NCBI RefSeq assembly: GCF_000813125.1
Contig: NZ_BASE01000106.1
Location: 24,421 to 88,420 of the forward strand
Source of the DNA: Mesobacillus selenatarsenatis SF-1
Lineage (GTDB): Bacteria > Bacillota > Bacilli > Bacillales > Cytobacillaceae
DNA length: 64,000 bases
Direction of reading: 5' to 3'
Below, in pieces: positions 7,418-17,428 of this stretch. The position numbers were made by a program, and so were the translations under genes. The notes under the pieces were generated by a model. That model was not told where the DNA came from. It saw nothing but the letters and a program-made list of their open reading frames with translations, and did not search any database. Positions within the stretch are counted from its first letter, which is position 1. Each line of letters starts with the position of its first letter.

Positions 7418-9211
7418 TTAAAATAACTCTAATAAAAGATCCCAAAAGCCTTTCTTTTTCTCAGGCTTTGCTTTCTTTGTCTCTTGTTTCTTTTTTTCAA
7501 TGGCTTCTGTTTTGATCACGAATTGTACGGAAGTCACCTTCTCATTTTTTGCGGAAACAAAGGATACTGGTTCAAAGTCCGATTTATCATATTCCTTGAT
7601 CATCTCATTGATTTCCTGCTGCATTTGCTCAGGCAGATTCTTCGTTTCCTGATGCAATTCACTAGTTCCGTTATGGAGTTCACCGACTCCTTTATTTAAG
7701 TCGCTTGTTCCGCCTGTCAATCCGGAAATCCCTGAATGCAGCTGCGAATATGAAGAAGATAACTCACTTACTCCTTTTGTATAGCTAACCAATCCGGAAT
7801 GGAACTGTCCGTAATTGGAGGACAATGTCGAGAGACCTTTCTGCAGTTCGCCAAGTGCACCCATATCCATTTCCTCGAGGGAAGCGGACAGTTCGTTAGC
7901 AATTGTTGTAAGGTTCCCACTCATTTCTTTTACAGATCCACTGACCTGGTTCAAAGTAGGGTCCACAGCTGCAAAAGCTTGTTGTACTTTTGCATATGTC
8001 ACTTTCACTTCTTGAGCAGCACCATAGGTCTCCAACAGTTTATTGACTACAGTCTCATTCGCTCCGCTTTTCTTCAAGGCAAAAATATCATCCTCTGAAA
8101 GCTGATGCTCCGGTATTCCCTTAATCGCCCCATCTAACGCACGAAATGCCACTGAGTAATTTTCACGTAACTCTGACAGCCCATCTGCTGCTTGATTCAG
8201 TCCATTCGCTAATTGTGTGAGTCCTCCAGGCAATTCACTCAGGCTCGACATATCCATCTCAGCAGAACCCTGAGATAGGGATGAATTGATTTTTTTCAAT
8301 GCATCGCCAATGGAGCTGGATGCCCCTACTATTTCAGATGAAGAGCCGTCCAGCTGGCTGATACCGTTTTTATATTGCCCGGAACCATCACGAAGGCTTA
8401 CTGCACCACTGTTCAATTGGGACACACCTTTTTTCAAGTCAGCCACACCATTATTCAATTCACTGATTGCATCAGACAATGCCGACATGTCATCCGTCAT
8501 ATTTTCCATTTCTGAAGTATCGATCGGAAGAGTGGAAGGAACCGCTGCAATGTCGATGCCGCTGAATTCAAAGTCCTTAACTTCCGCTTCCGCACTAAGG
8601 CTTTCCTCTTGCCCAGGCATGACAGTGAAAGTAATTTGCTTGTTCTTTCCTGCGTTCGCAACCATGCCGCCAGTTGCTTCTATATTCTGATAGCTATTAG
8701 AGAGCATGAATGAAATTTGCAATAAGTAATTTTCAAAATAAACAGCATCTGCCTTTTCATTGGCAGCAGTATTAATCTTGATTTCTACATGTCCTTCTTT
8801 TCCCGCAAGCTCAGACGCTTCAACCTCACGCCCATCAAGCAGATAGGAAATCTCTATATTCCATGGCAATTCTGTATTGTCTTCCATGTTTCCTTGATAA
8901 TAAAACTTTCCTTCTGGGGCATGTATTTGGACAGTCTTCCCGTTCTGATCAAGTTCGGACAGATCAGTCAGGTTCTTGACGCTGCTGTACTTCCCATAAT
9001 CAAGAATTTCTCCCGCCTTCGCTACCTCCAAAGTATTGACGACGTAAATGTCATCGAGTTCTCCATTTGATTTTAATGTAGCGTATACGACTTCATCCTT
9101 AGAGGTGATCTTCCCTTCTGCTTCTGCCGCAGCTCCATGACTAAGAAATGAAGGCAAGAAGATCATCAATCCGAGCGCAGCAAATAGTATTTGTTTAGTT
9201 CTCATCATCAT
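7418..9211 (-). CDS. Secreted YhgE/Pip-type repeat protein, partner of the MMPL exporter
   Basis: A 597-residue protein with an N-terminal signal peptide, a beta-rich domain up to about residue 230, then a long region of pseudo-repeats (LNNGVADLKKGVSQLNSG, LNKGVGELHNGTSELH) typical of YhgE/Pip heptad-like coiled segments. It ends with a Lys-rich tail and a short hydrophobic end (FWDLLLELF). Unlike full YhgE it has no multi-pass C-terminal membrane domain. Its start overlaps the MMPL stop as ATGA, implying translational coupling. Three ATGs follow in a row; the third (9205) has the best spacing from GAGGAG. It probably works with the exporter at the outer membrane face; the cargo is unknown. 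Confidence 0.8.
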   Translation of the reverse strand: MMMRTKQILFAALGLMIFLPSFLSHGAAAEAEGKITSKDEVVYATLKSNGELDDIYVVNTLEVAKAGEILDYGKYSSVKNLTDLSELDQNGKTVQIHAPEGKFYYQGNMEDNTELPWNIEISYLLDGREVEASELAGKEGHVEIKINTAANEKADAVYFENYLLQISFMLSNSYQNIEATGGMVANAGKNKQITFTVMPGQEESLSAEAEVKDFEFSGIDIAAVPSTLPIDTSEMENMTDDMSALSDAISELNNGVADLKKGVSQLNSGAVSLRDGSGQYKNGISQLDGSSSEIVGASSSIGDALKKINSSLSQGSAEMDMSSLSELPGGLTQLANGLNQAADGLSELRENYSVAFRALDGAIKGIPEHQLSEDDIFALKKSGANETVVNKLLETYGAAQEVKVTYAKVQQAFAAVDPTLNQVSGSVKEMSGNLTTIANELSASLEEMDMGALGELQKGLSTLSSNYGQFHSGLVSYTKGVSELSSSYSQLHSGISGLTGGTSDLNKGVGELHNGTSELHQETKNLPEQMQQEINEMIKEYDKSDFEPVSFVSAKNEKVTSVQFVIKTEAIEKKKQETKKAKPEKKKGFWDLLLELF

Positions 9212-11265
9212 TTCTCCTCGTAAAAATTTGCTTTATAGGTCGTCTTTTTAATGAATTTATCGAATACGAGCAGCATAGCCGGTAATAAGAACACGACCAT
9301 CACAAAGGCAAGCAATGCCCCCCTGCCTAATAATAAGCCGATGGATCCAACTATCGGGTTGGAAGACGTCATCCATAAAATAAACCCAACACTCGATAAG
9401 ATCGCTGCAGATATTGAGATGGAGAACGTTTTTTCATCCAAAGTTTTCATGATTGCTTTTTTAGCGGACATTTCCCGGCGATTATGCTGATAAGCTTCCG
9501 TCAGCAAAATCGCATAGTCCACTGTTGCCGCCAGCTGTACCGTACTGATGATTAAGTATCCGACAAACACAAGTGGTGAACTCGTAAAATATGGAATCGA
9601 AAGATTGATCCAGACTGCTGATTGAATCGTAATCAGCAATACCAGCGGAATTGAAATCGATTTAAAGGTTGCCAGCAACACAATTGCAATCGTTACGACC
9701 GTCAAAACGTTCACGACGATATTATCCTTGTTGACGACATTCTTGATATCGTACAGTGTTACGCTTTCCCCTAAGCTCAGTGCCTTGTCGCCATAATATC
9801 TCTCAGCAGCTTTATTTACCTTCTGGACGATTGAAAAAGGAATATCTCCTTCTGTACCCTGATTTGTATTAATGATAATACGGCTGTAATTTTCAGAATA
9901 AAACTCTTTCGTAATCGATTCATCCAGGTACTCAGGCGGAATGACCAATCCTACCATATTCACATAGGCAATCACACTTGTGACGTAATTCAGATTCTCC
10001 AGCTCCTGGACGAGCTCCGTTTCCTTTGCCCGATCACCTTTAGGAACCAAAAGAACAATCGGAGTCGTTTCTCCGAACTCTTCTTTAATCTCGATAAAAT
10101 CACTGCCTGCACGCGTTGTTTCCGGCTGTTCGCCAAGTCCGTACGTAAATGCAGTATTGCTTTGTGCCAAAAAGCTCGGAACAAGGATCGCAAAAACAAG
10201 AAGTAAGCTTGGAATCTTTAATTTAGCCACAAAATTCCCGATTCCGGTAAAGCTGGGAACAAAGTTTTTATGCTGTGTTTTGTCCATCCATTTATAGAAA
10301 AGTAAAGTGAATGCCGGTAAAAACACCATGACACTGATAAAGCTTAAAACGATTCCTTTTACCAGGTTGATTCCAAGGTCTGAGCCGATCTCAAATTTCA
10401 TGAATGTCAGGGCGATGAATCCAAAAAAGGTTGTCGCAGCACTGGCGGTAATCGCCGGGAATGACTTCTTCATCGCAAGCTGCATTGCTTCTTCAGGATT
10501 ATTCGTCTGCTTCCGGTAATCAGAAAAACTATGAAGCAGGAATACGGCATAATCGAGCGAAACCGCCAGCTGCAGAATCGGAGCGACTGATTGGGTGACG
10601 AAGGAAACCTCTCCGATAAAGATGTTCGTTCCGAGGTTGATCAATACCGAAACTCCAATTGCCGTCAGGAAAAACACCGGCTCTATCCATGATGTAGTTG
10701 AGACGATGAGAATGAAAATAATGATTGGAACGAGCAAAATGGCTGCATACATAGATTCTGTTCCTGCCATTTTTTGCGAAGAAGCGGTATTGATGGCTTC
10801 GCCAGCAATTGCTCCGTCCTCACCTATCAATTCATAAATCGCATCAGTAATTGCAACCTCATCACCAGAACGGACACTGATTGAGAACAATGCATTCCCA
10901 TCTTTGTAGTAGTTTTCTACCGTTTGTTCATCTGCTATTTCGAGAGGTGTTTTTAAATCCACCACATCATCAAGCCATATGACCTCTCCAACTCCATCTA
11001 TTGCTGATAACTTTTCCTTATAGGTGAGCGCCTCCTGCAAAGATACGTCCCTGACCATAACCCTCGTATCTGGGACTTCAGCTGTGAACTCTTTTTCCAT
11101 GACATCCATCGCGGTCGTCGATTGGGCATCTTCAGGCAGATAATCCACCATATTATAGTTAACCGACACAAAAAATTGCGCCACTGTAGAAATCAGTGCA
11201 AATAAAACAAACGCTATTACGACAGCTTTCTTATGTTTTATGATTTTTTCAGCAATGCTTATCAT
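9208..11265 (-). CDS. MMPL/RND-superfamily membrane exporter
   Basis: A 685-residue protein with two internally duplicated halves. Each has one membrane helix, a large external loop, then five or six helices (first block about residues 170-345, second about 540-670). Motifs such as LQLAVSLDYAVFLLHSF and QLAATVDYAILLTEAY carry the Asp-Tyr pair that couples RND/MMPL transport to the proton gradient. It resembles B. subtilis YdfJ. First gene of a two-gene operon divergent from a TetR regulator, with GAGGTTG as ribosome binding site. Substrate unknown; lipids or amphiphilic drugs are usual for the family. Confidence 0.92.
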   Translation of the reverse strand: MISIAEKIIKHKKAVVIAFVLFALISTVAQFFVSVNYNMVDYLPEDAQSTTAMDVMEKEFTAEVPDTRVMVRDVSLQEALTYKEKLSAIDGVGEVIWLDDVVDLKTPLEIADEQTVENYYKDGNALFSISVRSGDEVAITDAIYELIGEDGAIAGEAINTASSQKMAGTESMYAAILLVPIIIFILIVSTTSWIEPVFFLTAIGVSVLINLGTNIFIGEVSFVTQSVAPILQLAVSLDYAVFLLHSFSDYRKQTNNPEEAMQLAMKKSFPAITASAATTFFGFIALTFMKFEIGSDLGINLVKGIVLSFISVMVFLPAFTLLFYKWMDKTQHKNFVPSFTGIGNFVAKLKIPSLLLVFAILVPSFLAQSNTAFTYGLGEQPETTRAGSDFIEIKEEFGETTPIVLLVPKGDRAKETELVQELENLNYVTSVIAYVNMVGLVIPPEYLDESITKEFYSENYSRIIINTNQGTEGDIPFSIVQKVNKAAERYYGDKALSLGESVTLYDIKNVVNKDNIVVNVLTVVTIAIVLLATFKSISIPLVLLITIQSAVWINLSIPYFTSSPLVFVGYLIISTVQLAATVDYAILLTEAYQHNRREMSAKKAIMKTLDEKTFSISISAAILSSVGFILWMTSSNPIVGSIGLLLGRGALLAFVMVVFLLPAMLLVFDKFIKKTTYKANFYEEK

Positions 11266-11364
11266 TCTTCAACCTCACTTGAGTCTTTTGCCATTACACT
11301 TTATCATTATATAAACACCGTGTTGCCTATTCAACAAACAGTTGTGTACATAACGTTTAATTCG

Positions 11365-11387
11365 CAACAGAAAAGTATTTTCTGTTG
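11365..11387. promoter_or_regulatory. TetR-type operator (perfect inverted repeat)
   Basis: CAACAGAAAA (11365-11374), three bases, then TTTTCTGTTG (11378-11387): a perfect 10-3-10 palindrome in the divergent space between the exporter operon and the TetR gene. Likely binding site for the adjacent regulator. A second shorter palindrome AACAC-C-GTGTT lies about 50 bases away. Confidence 0.75.
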
Positions 11388-11428
11388 TTTAACTCAATGT
11401 TTTACAGAAAAAGGAAGGGTTTTTGGAG

Positions 11429-11983
11429 ATGGACAGACGAAAAAAATATACAAGGATGGTCTTGAAGGAAAGTCTGATGCAATTATTAAAAAATAAGCCC
11501 ATTTCAAATATCACGATAAAAGAAATCTGTGAGCAGGCAGACATCAACCGTTCCACATTTTATTCTCATTACTCCAGTCAATATGGCCTGCTGAATGCGA
11601 TTGAAGAAGAATTCATTGAAGACATGGTATCCACTCTTAACCAATATAATTTTTCCAAAGAAGAAGAAGCTTTGAAGATGACAGAGAAGATCCTTGAGTA
11701 TATTGCCATGAAAAGCGATGTATGCCAAATACTGCTAAGCGAAAATAGCGACATCCACTTCCAGAAAAAAGGAATGATGATCACCCAGGAATTCATCTTC
11801 AACAACTGGATGACTCACAGCCAGGTTGACCGCGAAACGTTTGAATATATGAATATATTTGTTGTCAGCGGAAGCATTTATGTGATTAAAAATTGGCTGG
11901 AAAGCGGGATGGATAAAACACCGAGGGAAATGGCCGAAATTATCAACAACTTCATCAATCGAGGATTGTCCGATATACGATAA
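11429..11983 (+). CDS. TetR/AcrR family transcriptional regulator
   Basis: A 184-residue protein with an N-terminal TetR helix-turn-helix (TIKEICEQADINRSTFYSHY at about residues 28-47) and an all-helical ligand/dimer domain of the TetR_C type. Start ATG at 11429 with AAGGAAGGG eight bases upstream; a TTG two codons earlier is less likely. It is divergent from the exporter operon and probably represses that operon and itself through the palindrome at 11365-11387. Confidence 0.92.
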   Translation: MDRRKKYTRMVLKESLMQLLKNKPISNITIKEICEQADINRSTFYSHYSSQYGLLNAIEEEFIEDMVSTLNQYNFSKEEEALKMTEKILEYIAMKSDVCQILLSENSDIHFQKKGMMITQEFIFNNWMTHSQVDRETFEYMNIFVVSGSIYVIKNWLESGMDKTPREMAEIINNFINRGLSDIR

Positions 11984-12016
11984 AAGCGCTGACCCAATTC
12001 GGGCCGGCGCTTTTAT
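11980..12016. terminator. Bidirectional terminator between TetR and RlmD genes
   Basis: ATAAAAGCGC (11980-11989) pairs with GCGCTTTTAT (12007-12016). It serves both convergent genes and touches the rlmD stop codon. Confidence 0.9.
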
Positions 12017-13632
12017 CATTTAAGAACCAGTCTTGTGACACTCTCGATTTGTGAAGTGTGAGGAAACATGTCAACTGGCTGGATATATTCAACTTTATAT
12101 TGGGAGCCCAGTGTCATGATATCCTTTGCAAGCGTAGACGGGTTGCAGGATACATAGACGAAGGTTTTCGGCTTGATTTTCAGAACGGTCTGCAGGAATG
12201 CGTCATCGCAGCCTGTTCGCGGCGGATCGACGACGATTACATCTGGACGCCAGCCGTCCTTCAGCCATTTCGGAAGCAGTTCCTCTGCTTTGCCCATATA
12301 GAAGTTAGCATGATTGACTTCATGCTTGCTGGCATTTTTCTTTGCATCTTCTATCGATTCTGGTATAACATCCATTCCGCGGACCTCGCCAGCCTTGTCG
12401 GCCATCCACAATCCGATTGTCCCAACACCACAATACGCATCAACAAGCTTTTCCTTTCCTGTCAGCATGGCGGCTGATTTCGCTTCATTGTAGAGTTTTA
12501 CAGTCTGTTCAGGATTCAGCTGGAAGAACGTCCGCGCCGATAATTCGAATTGCAGATCACCAAGTGTCTCCTGGATAAAGTCGCTACCTTCCAGTGTCGC
12601 AGTTTCGCTTCCGAAAATGACGGAGGTTTTTTCGCCATTGACGTTTTGTACGATCGAGTTGACCTCAGGAAGGCGCTTCTGTATTTCCTCAATGATCAAA
12701 TCTTTTTTCGGCAGTTCTTTTTTCGTCGTAATCAGAACGATTTGCAGTTCTCCGGTCTGGACTCCAGTCCTCGCTACGATTGTCCGCACAAGTCCTTTGT
12801 GCTTTTTCTCATTGTAAATCGGAATCTTCAAATCCTGAAGAATGCCTTTTACCACTTCGGTAGCTTTCGTCGTTGCCGGATGCTGGACGGCGCATTGCTC
12901 AATATTAATCAAGTTGTGGGAGTTCAAGCCATATAGACCGGCAAGCACTTTTCCATCCTTTTCACCAACCTGGAATTGGCTCTTGTTCCGGTAGCCCCAT
13001 GGATTCTCCATCCCAATCGTTGGCCTGATTTCCAGCTCGTCAATCCTGAGCTTTGTATGGCGCTCCAAAGCCTGGATGACAATGTCGCGTTTTTCGTTGA
13101 GCTGCTGGTCGTAGCCTAAATGCTGGAGCTGGCAGCCGCCGCACTGGTCGTATACCGGGCAAAGCGGCTTGATCCGATGCTCTGATTGTTTGCGGATTTT
13201 CTTGATTTTCGCCTCAGCAAACTTAGGGTGGACCTTTGTTGCCTCTGCAACGATTTCCTCACCAGGCAGCGCGCCCGGCACAAACACTACCTGCCGTTTG
13301 AAATAACCAACGCCCTCTCCATTGATACCAAGCCGCTTGATTGTCAGCGGGAAGGTTTGATTCAGCTCCAATTTTGCTGCCTGCTGGTCTTTGTTCGATT
13401 GCTGTCCTTTTTTCTTATAATGGCCTTTGCTGACTTGCTGGCCAGTATTCTTATGCAGGTCTTTGCTGACATGCTGTCCAGTTTTCTTATGCTGGTCTTT
13501 GTTCACTTGCTGGTCTTTGTTCACTTGCTGACCATTTTTGAGGTGCTGGACTTTTTCCATTTGCTTCTCTTTTCCCACTTGCTGTCCTTTTCTATGTTGC
13601 TTCTGCTTCGGCTGTTGCTGCTCTTTTTTCAT
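12016..13632 (-). CDS. rlmD: 23S rRNA (uracil-C5)-methyltransferase, RlmD/RlmCD type, with repeat extension
   Basis: A 538-residue TrmA/RumA-family enzyme that methylates uracil C5 in 23S rRNA using SAM. Order of parts: an unusual Q/K/H-rich repetitive tail (residues 1 to about 87), a TRAM domain (about 88-145), the Fe-S cysteines [11 protein letters not shown] (about 157-167), and a methyltransferase domain with [21 protein letters not shown] and the catalytic VSCNPSTL. B. subtilis relatives begin almost directly at TRAM, so the first 87 residues are extra. There is no internal Met close to TRAM, and GGAGTGAAG precedes the first ATG, so the extension is probably translated. Neighbouring glycosylase and pdaA match the B. 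subtilis yfjO-yfjP-pdaA order. Confidence 0.9.
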   Translation of the reverse strand: MKKEQQQPKQKQHRKGQQVGKEKQMEKVQHLKNGQQVNKDQQVNKDQHKKTGQHVSKDLHKNTGQQVSKGHYKKKGQQSNKDQQAAKLELNQTFPLTIKRLGINGEGVGYFKRQVVFVPGALPGEEIVAEATKVHPKFAEAKIKKIRKQSEHRIKPLCPVYDQCGGCQLQHLGYDQQLNEKRDIVIQALERHTKLRIDELEIRPTIGMENPWGYRNKSQFQVGEKDGKVLAGLYGLNSHNLINIEQCAVQHPATTKATEVVKGILQDLKIPIYNEKKHKGLVRTIVARTGVQTGELQIVLITTKKELPKKDLIIEEIQKRLPEVNSIVQNVNGEKTSVIFGSETATLEGSDFIQETLGDLQFELSARTFFQLNPEQTVKLYNEAKSAAMLTGKEKLVDAYCGVGTIGLWMADKAGEVRGMDVIPESIEDAKKNASKHEVNHANFYMGKAEELLPKWLKDGWRPDVIVVDPPRTGCDDAFLQTVLKIKPKTFVYVSCNPSTLAKDIMTLGSQYKVEYIQPVDMFPHTSQIESVTRLVLK

Positions 13633-13647
13633 AAAACTTCACTCCAA

Positions 13648-14508
13648 TTATTCAATGCTTCTCCATAAATAGAGCGAAGCATAGCTTAAATAAGGATTCC
13701 ATGGTTCTTTATATTTTTCCATCTGCGCTGGAGTCGGTTTTTCATCCAGGTTAAAGTATTTCTTCAGCGCATTTTGGATGCCAATATCCCCCATCGGGAA
13801 CAGATTCGGCCTCCCAAGTGCAAACATCAGAAAGTTTTCAACCGTCCACGGACCAATTCCACGGATCTTGATTAATTCCTGGGCAACTTCTGCATCAGGC
13901 TTTGATTTCATTTTTTCAAAATCAAGTTGTCTCGATGCTGCCAGTTCGGCGATTCCAATTACATACTCTGCCTTCCGTCCGCTGAATTGCAATTCACGCA
14001 GCTCTTCAACCGTAAGCTGCGCCACTTTTTCAGGCGACGGATAAAACCAGACTCCGTCAAGCTCTTCACCGTATGTTTTTACAAATCGCTCTGTCAGTGT
14101 AAATGCAAACTTCAAATTCAGCTGCTGATGGATGATACTCTTGATCAAACTAGAAAAGGGATCAAATTCCAGGACAAGCGGAGTGCCATAATGTTCATTG
14201 AACAAGTTCTTTAACTCCGTCGTTTGGAAATGCTCATGAATATGGATCAATGCCACATTCCATTGAAAAATTTCAGTTAAACGCTGTAACGTTGTTTCTT
14301 TATCGTGATCAGCACGGATAAGGAATTCGGGATTTTCCAGAGAACCTGTTCCGATGACCTCTGCGACGATTTTTTTATTTTTAAAAACAAGCGGTACCCT
14401 TACAAGTCGCTTTTCCATTTCAACTGAATGCAAAGGATCGAGCGCCAGCCTGTTTAAAGCAAGATCAAAATCATATGGCCCGGAAACCGACACCTTTTCT
14501 TCCCACAT
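13648..14508 (-). CDS. AlkA-type DNA-3-methyladenine glycosylase (YfjP-like)
   Basis: A 286-residue base-excision repair enzyme that removes alkylated bases. The C-terminal HhH-GPD domain is clear: hairpin LIKIRGIGPWTVENFLMFAL and the following catalytic Asp in PNLFPMGDIG. The N-terminal beta domain is AlkA-like. Start ATG at 14508 is preferred over TTG at 14514 because of spacing from GGGCGG. It is probably co-transcribed with rlmD, 15 bases downstream. Confidence 0.9.
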   Translation of the reverse strand: MWEEKVSVSGPYDFDLALNRLALDPLHSVEMEKRLVRVPLVFKNKKIVAEVIGTGSLENPEFLIRADHDKETTLQRLTEIFQWNVALIHIHEHFQTTELKNLFNEHYGTPLVLEFDPFSSLIKSIIHQQLNLKFAFTLTERFVKTYGEELDGVWFYPSPEKVAQLTVEELRELQFSGRKAEYVIGIAELAASRQLDFEKMKSKPDAEVAQELIKIRGIGPWTVENFLMFALGRPNLFPMGDIGIQNALKKYFNLDEKPTPAQMEKYKEPWNPYLSYASLYLWRSIE

Positions 14509-14653
14509 ATACAAACCGCCCTTAAGTATTTTCCCCGTATTATAGCACTTTCGCAGGTTTTTTTCGAAAATAGTGAAGGTTTGGTCGTGGTTTTATAAAA
14601 TCGGCCATATATTTAGACGAAAAGTCACACCTTTTTTCGCAGGTTTTAAATTT

Positions 14654-14790
14654 ATTGGCGATTTTCTAATTTTATTGGCGATTTCCAAGTTTTATTGGCG
14701 ATTTTTTAATTATATTGGCGTTTTTCAGATTTTATTGGCGATAATCTAAACTTATTGGCGACTTGGAAAAAAACAAGCTTTTTTACCAAT
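14654..14790. repeat. ATTGGCGA tandem array 1 with terminal hairpin
   Basis: Six ATTGGCG units start at 14654, 14674, 14694, 14714, 14734 and 14754, an exact 20-bp period, with variable AT-rich spacers. The last unit runs into TTGGAAAAAA (14763 onward), which can pair with TTTTTTACCAA (14779-14789). The same plan, array then hairpin, recurs at 40.2 and 48.1 kb. It fills the gene-free space 14509-14797 between pdaA and the glycosylase gene. Confidence 0.9.
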
Positions 14791-14791
14791 T

Positions 14792-14824
14792 TTAATAGTC
14801 CCGGCACCATACGAATACCGGGAC
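14792..14824 (-). terminator. pdaA terminator
   Basis: GTCCCGG (14798-14804) pairs with CCGGGAC (14818-14824) right after the pdaA stop; a weak U tract follows on the minus strand. Confidence 0.65.
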
Positions 14825-14830
14825 ACTCCA

Positions 14831-15639
14831 TCAATACAACATCGGATCCTTCATTCCGCCCTTGCTTAACATCAAATCATCAAGGCTTTTAAATTTGTAG
14901 CCTTGTTCTTTCAAATCCCTGATTACTTTTCCCAGCGCGTCTGCGTTGTCCTTTGATACGGTGTGCAGTAGCAAGACTGCGCCCGGGTGGATTTGCGTCG
15001 TGATTTTATCATATGAATATTGCGCGCCTTTTTGCTGGTCCGTATTCCAGTCAACAAACGCGAGTGACCAGAATACATGCGTATATCCGGCTTCCTTCGC
15101 CACTGCCATCGTTCTTTCGCTGAAAATCCCGCGCGGCGGCCGCAAATACGTCATATGCTTTTTCCCAGTGATTCTTTCTGTTTCAGCTCTGACCATTTCC
15201 AGTTCCTTTTTGATTTTCTCATCACTAATTTTCGTCATGTCAGGGTGGTGCCAGGAATGATTGCCGATGATATGGCCTTCGTTTGCCATCCTGGAGACAA
15301 GCTCCGGAGCGCTTTCGAGATAATGTCCTGTCACAAAAAAGCCGCGGGAACTTTTTCTTCTTTTAAAATATCGAGGATTTTCTCGGTATAACCATTTTCG
15401 TAACCATTATCGAAAGTTAAATAAATATCCTTCGAATTCTTGTCACCTTTATAAACTGCTCCATGATCTTCTAGGATGACCTCAAACATCCTGCCGGCAT
15501 CTGCCTGCCTTCCGTTGCGGCCCTTCTTAAAGCCCCAGTGCATTGGTGAGTTGGAGTTTTCCTCCGCACCGGTCGTCGCTGGCAAGGTAATCAATAGCAG
15601 CAGCGCCGACGCAAGCAATACTTTAACAATCGTCTTCAT
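14831..15639 (-). pseudogene. pdaA: pdaA: spore cortex muramic-delta-lactam deacetylase, broken by one frameshift
   Basis: Two overlapping frames together make a complete PdaA. The first (15639 to 15331) has a signal peptide and the polysaccharide-deacetylase start (YLTFDNGYENGYT, carrying the catalytic Asp). The second (up to 15334) continues with TGHYLE, the zinc histidines HIIGNHSWHHPDM and the RPPRGIFS motif. The join is at a T tract (plus strand: six A's at 15335-15340); a seventh T would restore AAFFVTGHYLE as in family members. PdaA deacetylates N-acetylmuramic acid during cortex formation and is needed for germination. The break is therefore either a sequencing/assembly slip in a homopolymer or a real inactivation. 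Good AGGAGG-like site before the ATG. Confidence 0.85.
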
Positions 15640-15699
15640 GATGTTCCTCCATTGTTGTTTTTCCTTATTGTTTGTCAGCAGGTGAAAAAAATTCTTATA

Positions 15700-15738
15700 A
15701 ATAGCAAAAGGAGACCGCCCTAACAGCGAGTCTCCTTT
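15700..15738 (-). terminator. Fumarase terminator
   Basis: AAAGGAGAC (15707-15715) pairs with GTCTCCTTT (15730-15738), followed by TTGCTATTT on the minus strand. Confidence 0.8.
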
Positions 15739-15746
15739 CGTTTTAT

Positions 15747-17300
15747 TTACTTATATACTCGATCAGCGAACTGTGCCAATTTTTCAAGGGATGATTTTTC
15801 AACATCCTCGTGCAGGCTGTTTCCGTGTGAGTCCATCGTGACAACGGCTGTAAATCCTTCTACATTCAAGTGCCACATTGCTTCAGGGATACCAAAATTC
15901 ATAAGGTCAACGCCCTCTACGGATTTGATGCAGTCAGCATAGTACTGAGCTGCGCCGCCAATTGCGTTCAGGTAAACACCGCCATGTTCTTTCAAAGCAG
16001 CGAGCGTCTTCGCTCCCATTCCGCCTTTTCCGATGACTGCGCGGATGCCGAACTTCTTCATGATATCGCCCTGGTAAGGCTCCTCGCGAATACTTGTTGT
16101 CGGTCCTGCCGCCTTCACATGCCAGTTGCCTTCCTCATCCTTGAGCATAACTGGACCGCAATGGTAGATGACCTGGCCATTCAGGTCAACTGGCGAATCA
16201 TGGTCTGACAGATACTTATGGATTGCATCTCGGCCGGTATACATCATGCCGTCGATTTTCACGACATCCCCCACCTTAAGCTGGCGGATTTGCTCTTCGG
16301 TAATTGGGGCAGTCAATGTAACAACATTCTGTTCTTCCGGTGCTTCAACTGCTGCGGCGATTTCCTGGGCTGCAGGCTGTGCGAAGTCGATCTTCTCGCC
16401 TTCCTGGTACATCCATTCCTGGATCTCTCCACTTTCAGGATTTACAGCTACACCTAGACGGCGATATGCCCAGCAATTGTATGCTACAGATACGTAGAAG
16501 CTAGCAGGAATACGGTTCATGACACCAACTTTGCAGCCAAGAAGCGTTGTTTCGCCGCCAAAGCCCATCGTTCCGATTCCCAGCTTGTTGGCATTTTCCA
16601 TTACATATTCTTCAAGGTCGCGAAGGTCTTCATGTGGATTAACATCTTCAACCGTACGGAACAGCTGCTCTTTCGCGAGGTCGTAGCCGGAAGAACGATC
16701 GCCGCCAATACCAACACCGATGAATCCGGCGCTGCAGCCTTGTCCCTGTGCCTGGTAGACCGAGTGCATGATGCATTTACGGATACCATCCAGGTCACGG
16801 CCAGCACGTCCAAGTCCTTCTAGTTCAGCTGGAAGGCTGTACTGGATATTTTTATTTTCACAGCCACCGCCTTTTAAAATCAGGCGTGCGTCGATATAAT
16901 CTTTTTCCCATTGCTCGAACTTGATGACAGGTGTTCCGCCGCCAAGATTGTCGCCGCTATTTTCCCCTGTCAGTGAATCAACGGAATTTGGACGCAATTT
17001 TCCATCTTTCGTTGCCTGCGCAATTGCATTGTAAATTGCTTTTTTCATTTCAATCTGGTTGGCACCAACCGGAGTTTTGATTTTGAATGTAGGCAAGCCC
17101 GTATCCTGGCAGATTGGTGATACATTGTCATCAGCCATTTTAATGTTATTTGTGATCGTATCAAGGCTCATTGCCGAACGGGTTCCCGCGTTCTCACGCT
17201 CTGCCGCCGCTTTAATCGCCCTTCGTACATCCTTCGGCAGGTTCGTGGATGTTTCAACAATCAGCTGGTACATACTTTCCTGAAACTTTCCGATATTCAT
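15747..17300 (-). CDS. fumA: Class I (4Fe-4S) fumarate hydratase
   Basis: A 517-residue enzyme interconverting fumarate and malate in the TCA cycle. It joins the alpha domain (about residues 1-290; Fe-S cysteines in SPICQDTGLP, GQGCSAGFIG and TLLGCKVG) and beta domain (about 330-515; VIYHCGPVML, GKGGMGAKTL). This is the oxygen-sensitive class, different from the class II FumC of B. subtilis. A short Ala/Glu-rich linker (AAQEIAAAVEAPEEQN) joins the domains. GGGGAG lies upstream of the ATG. The gene stands alone. Confidence 0.93.
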   Translation of the reverse strand: MNIGKFQESMYQLIVETSTNLPKDVRRAIKAAAERENAGTRSAMSLDTITNNIKMADDNVSPICQDTGLPTFKIKTPVGANQIEMKKAIYNAIAQATKDGKLRPNSVDSLTGENSGDNLGGGTPVIKFEQWEKDYIDARLILKGGGCENKNIQYSLPAELEGLGRAGRDLDGIRKCIMHSVYQAQGQGCSAGFIGVGIGGDRSSGYDLAKEQLFRTVEDVNPHEDLRDLEEYVMENANKLGIGTMGFGGETTLLGCKVGVMNRIPASFYVSVAYNCWAYRRLGVAVNPESGEIQEWMYQEGEKIDFAQPAAQEIAAAVEAPEEQNVVTLTAPITEEQIRQLKVGDVVKIDGMMYTGRDAIHKYLSDHDSPVDLNGQVIYHCGPVMLKDEEGNWHVKAAGPTTSIREEPYQGDIMKKFGIRAVIGKGGMGAKTLAALKEHGGVYLNAIGGAAQYYADCIKSVEGVDLMNFGIPEAMWHLNVEGFTAVVTMDSHGNSLHEDVEKSSLEKLAQFADRVYK

Positions 17301-17428
17301 CTGACTACCCCTCTCCCCTTGTCTTTCTAGCTCTTTATATGTGAAAATTTTATAACAATTTCTCCGATATCATTATACTCCTATCATCTATTGAATTAAA
17401 GATAGAAAGTGGAATCGTTTACAATTTT

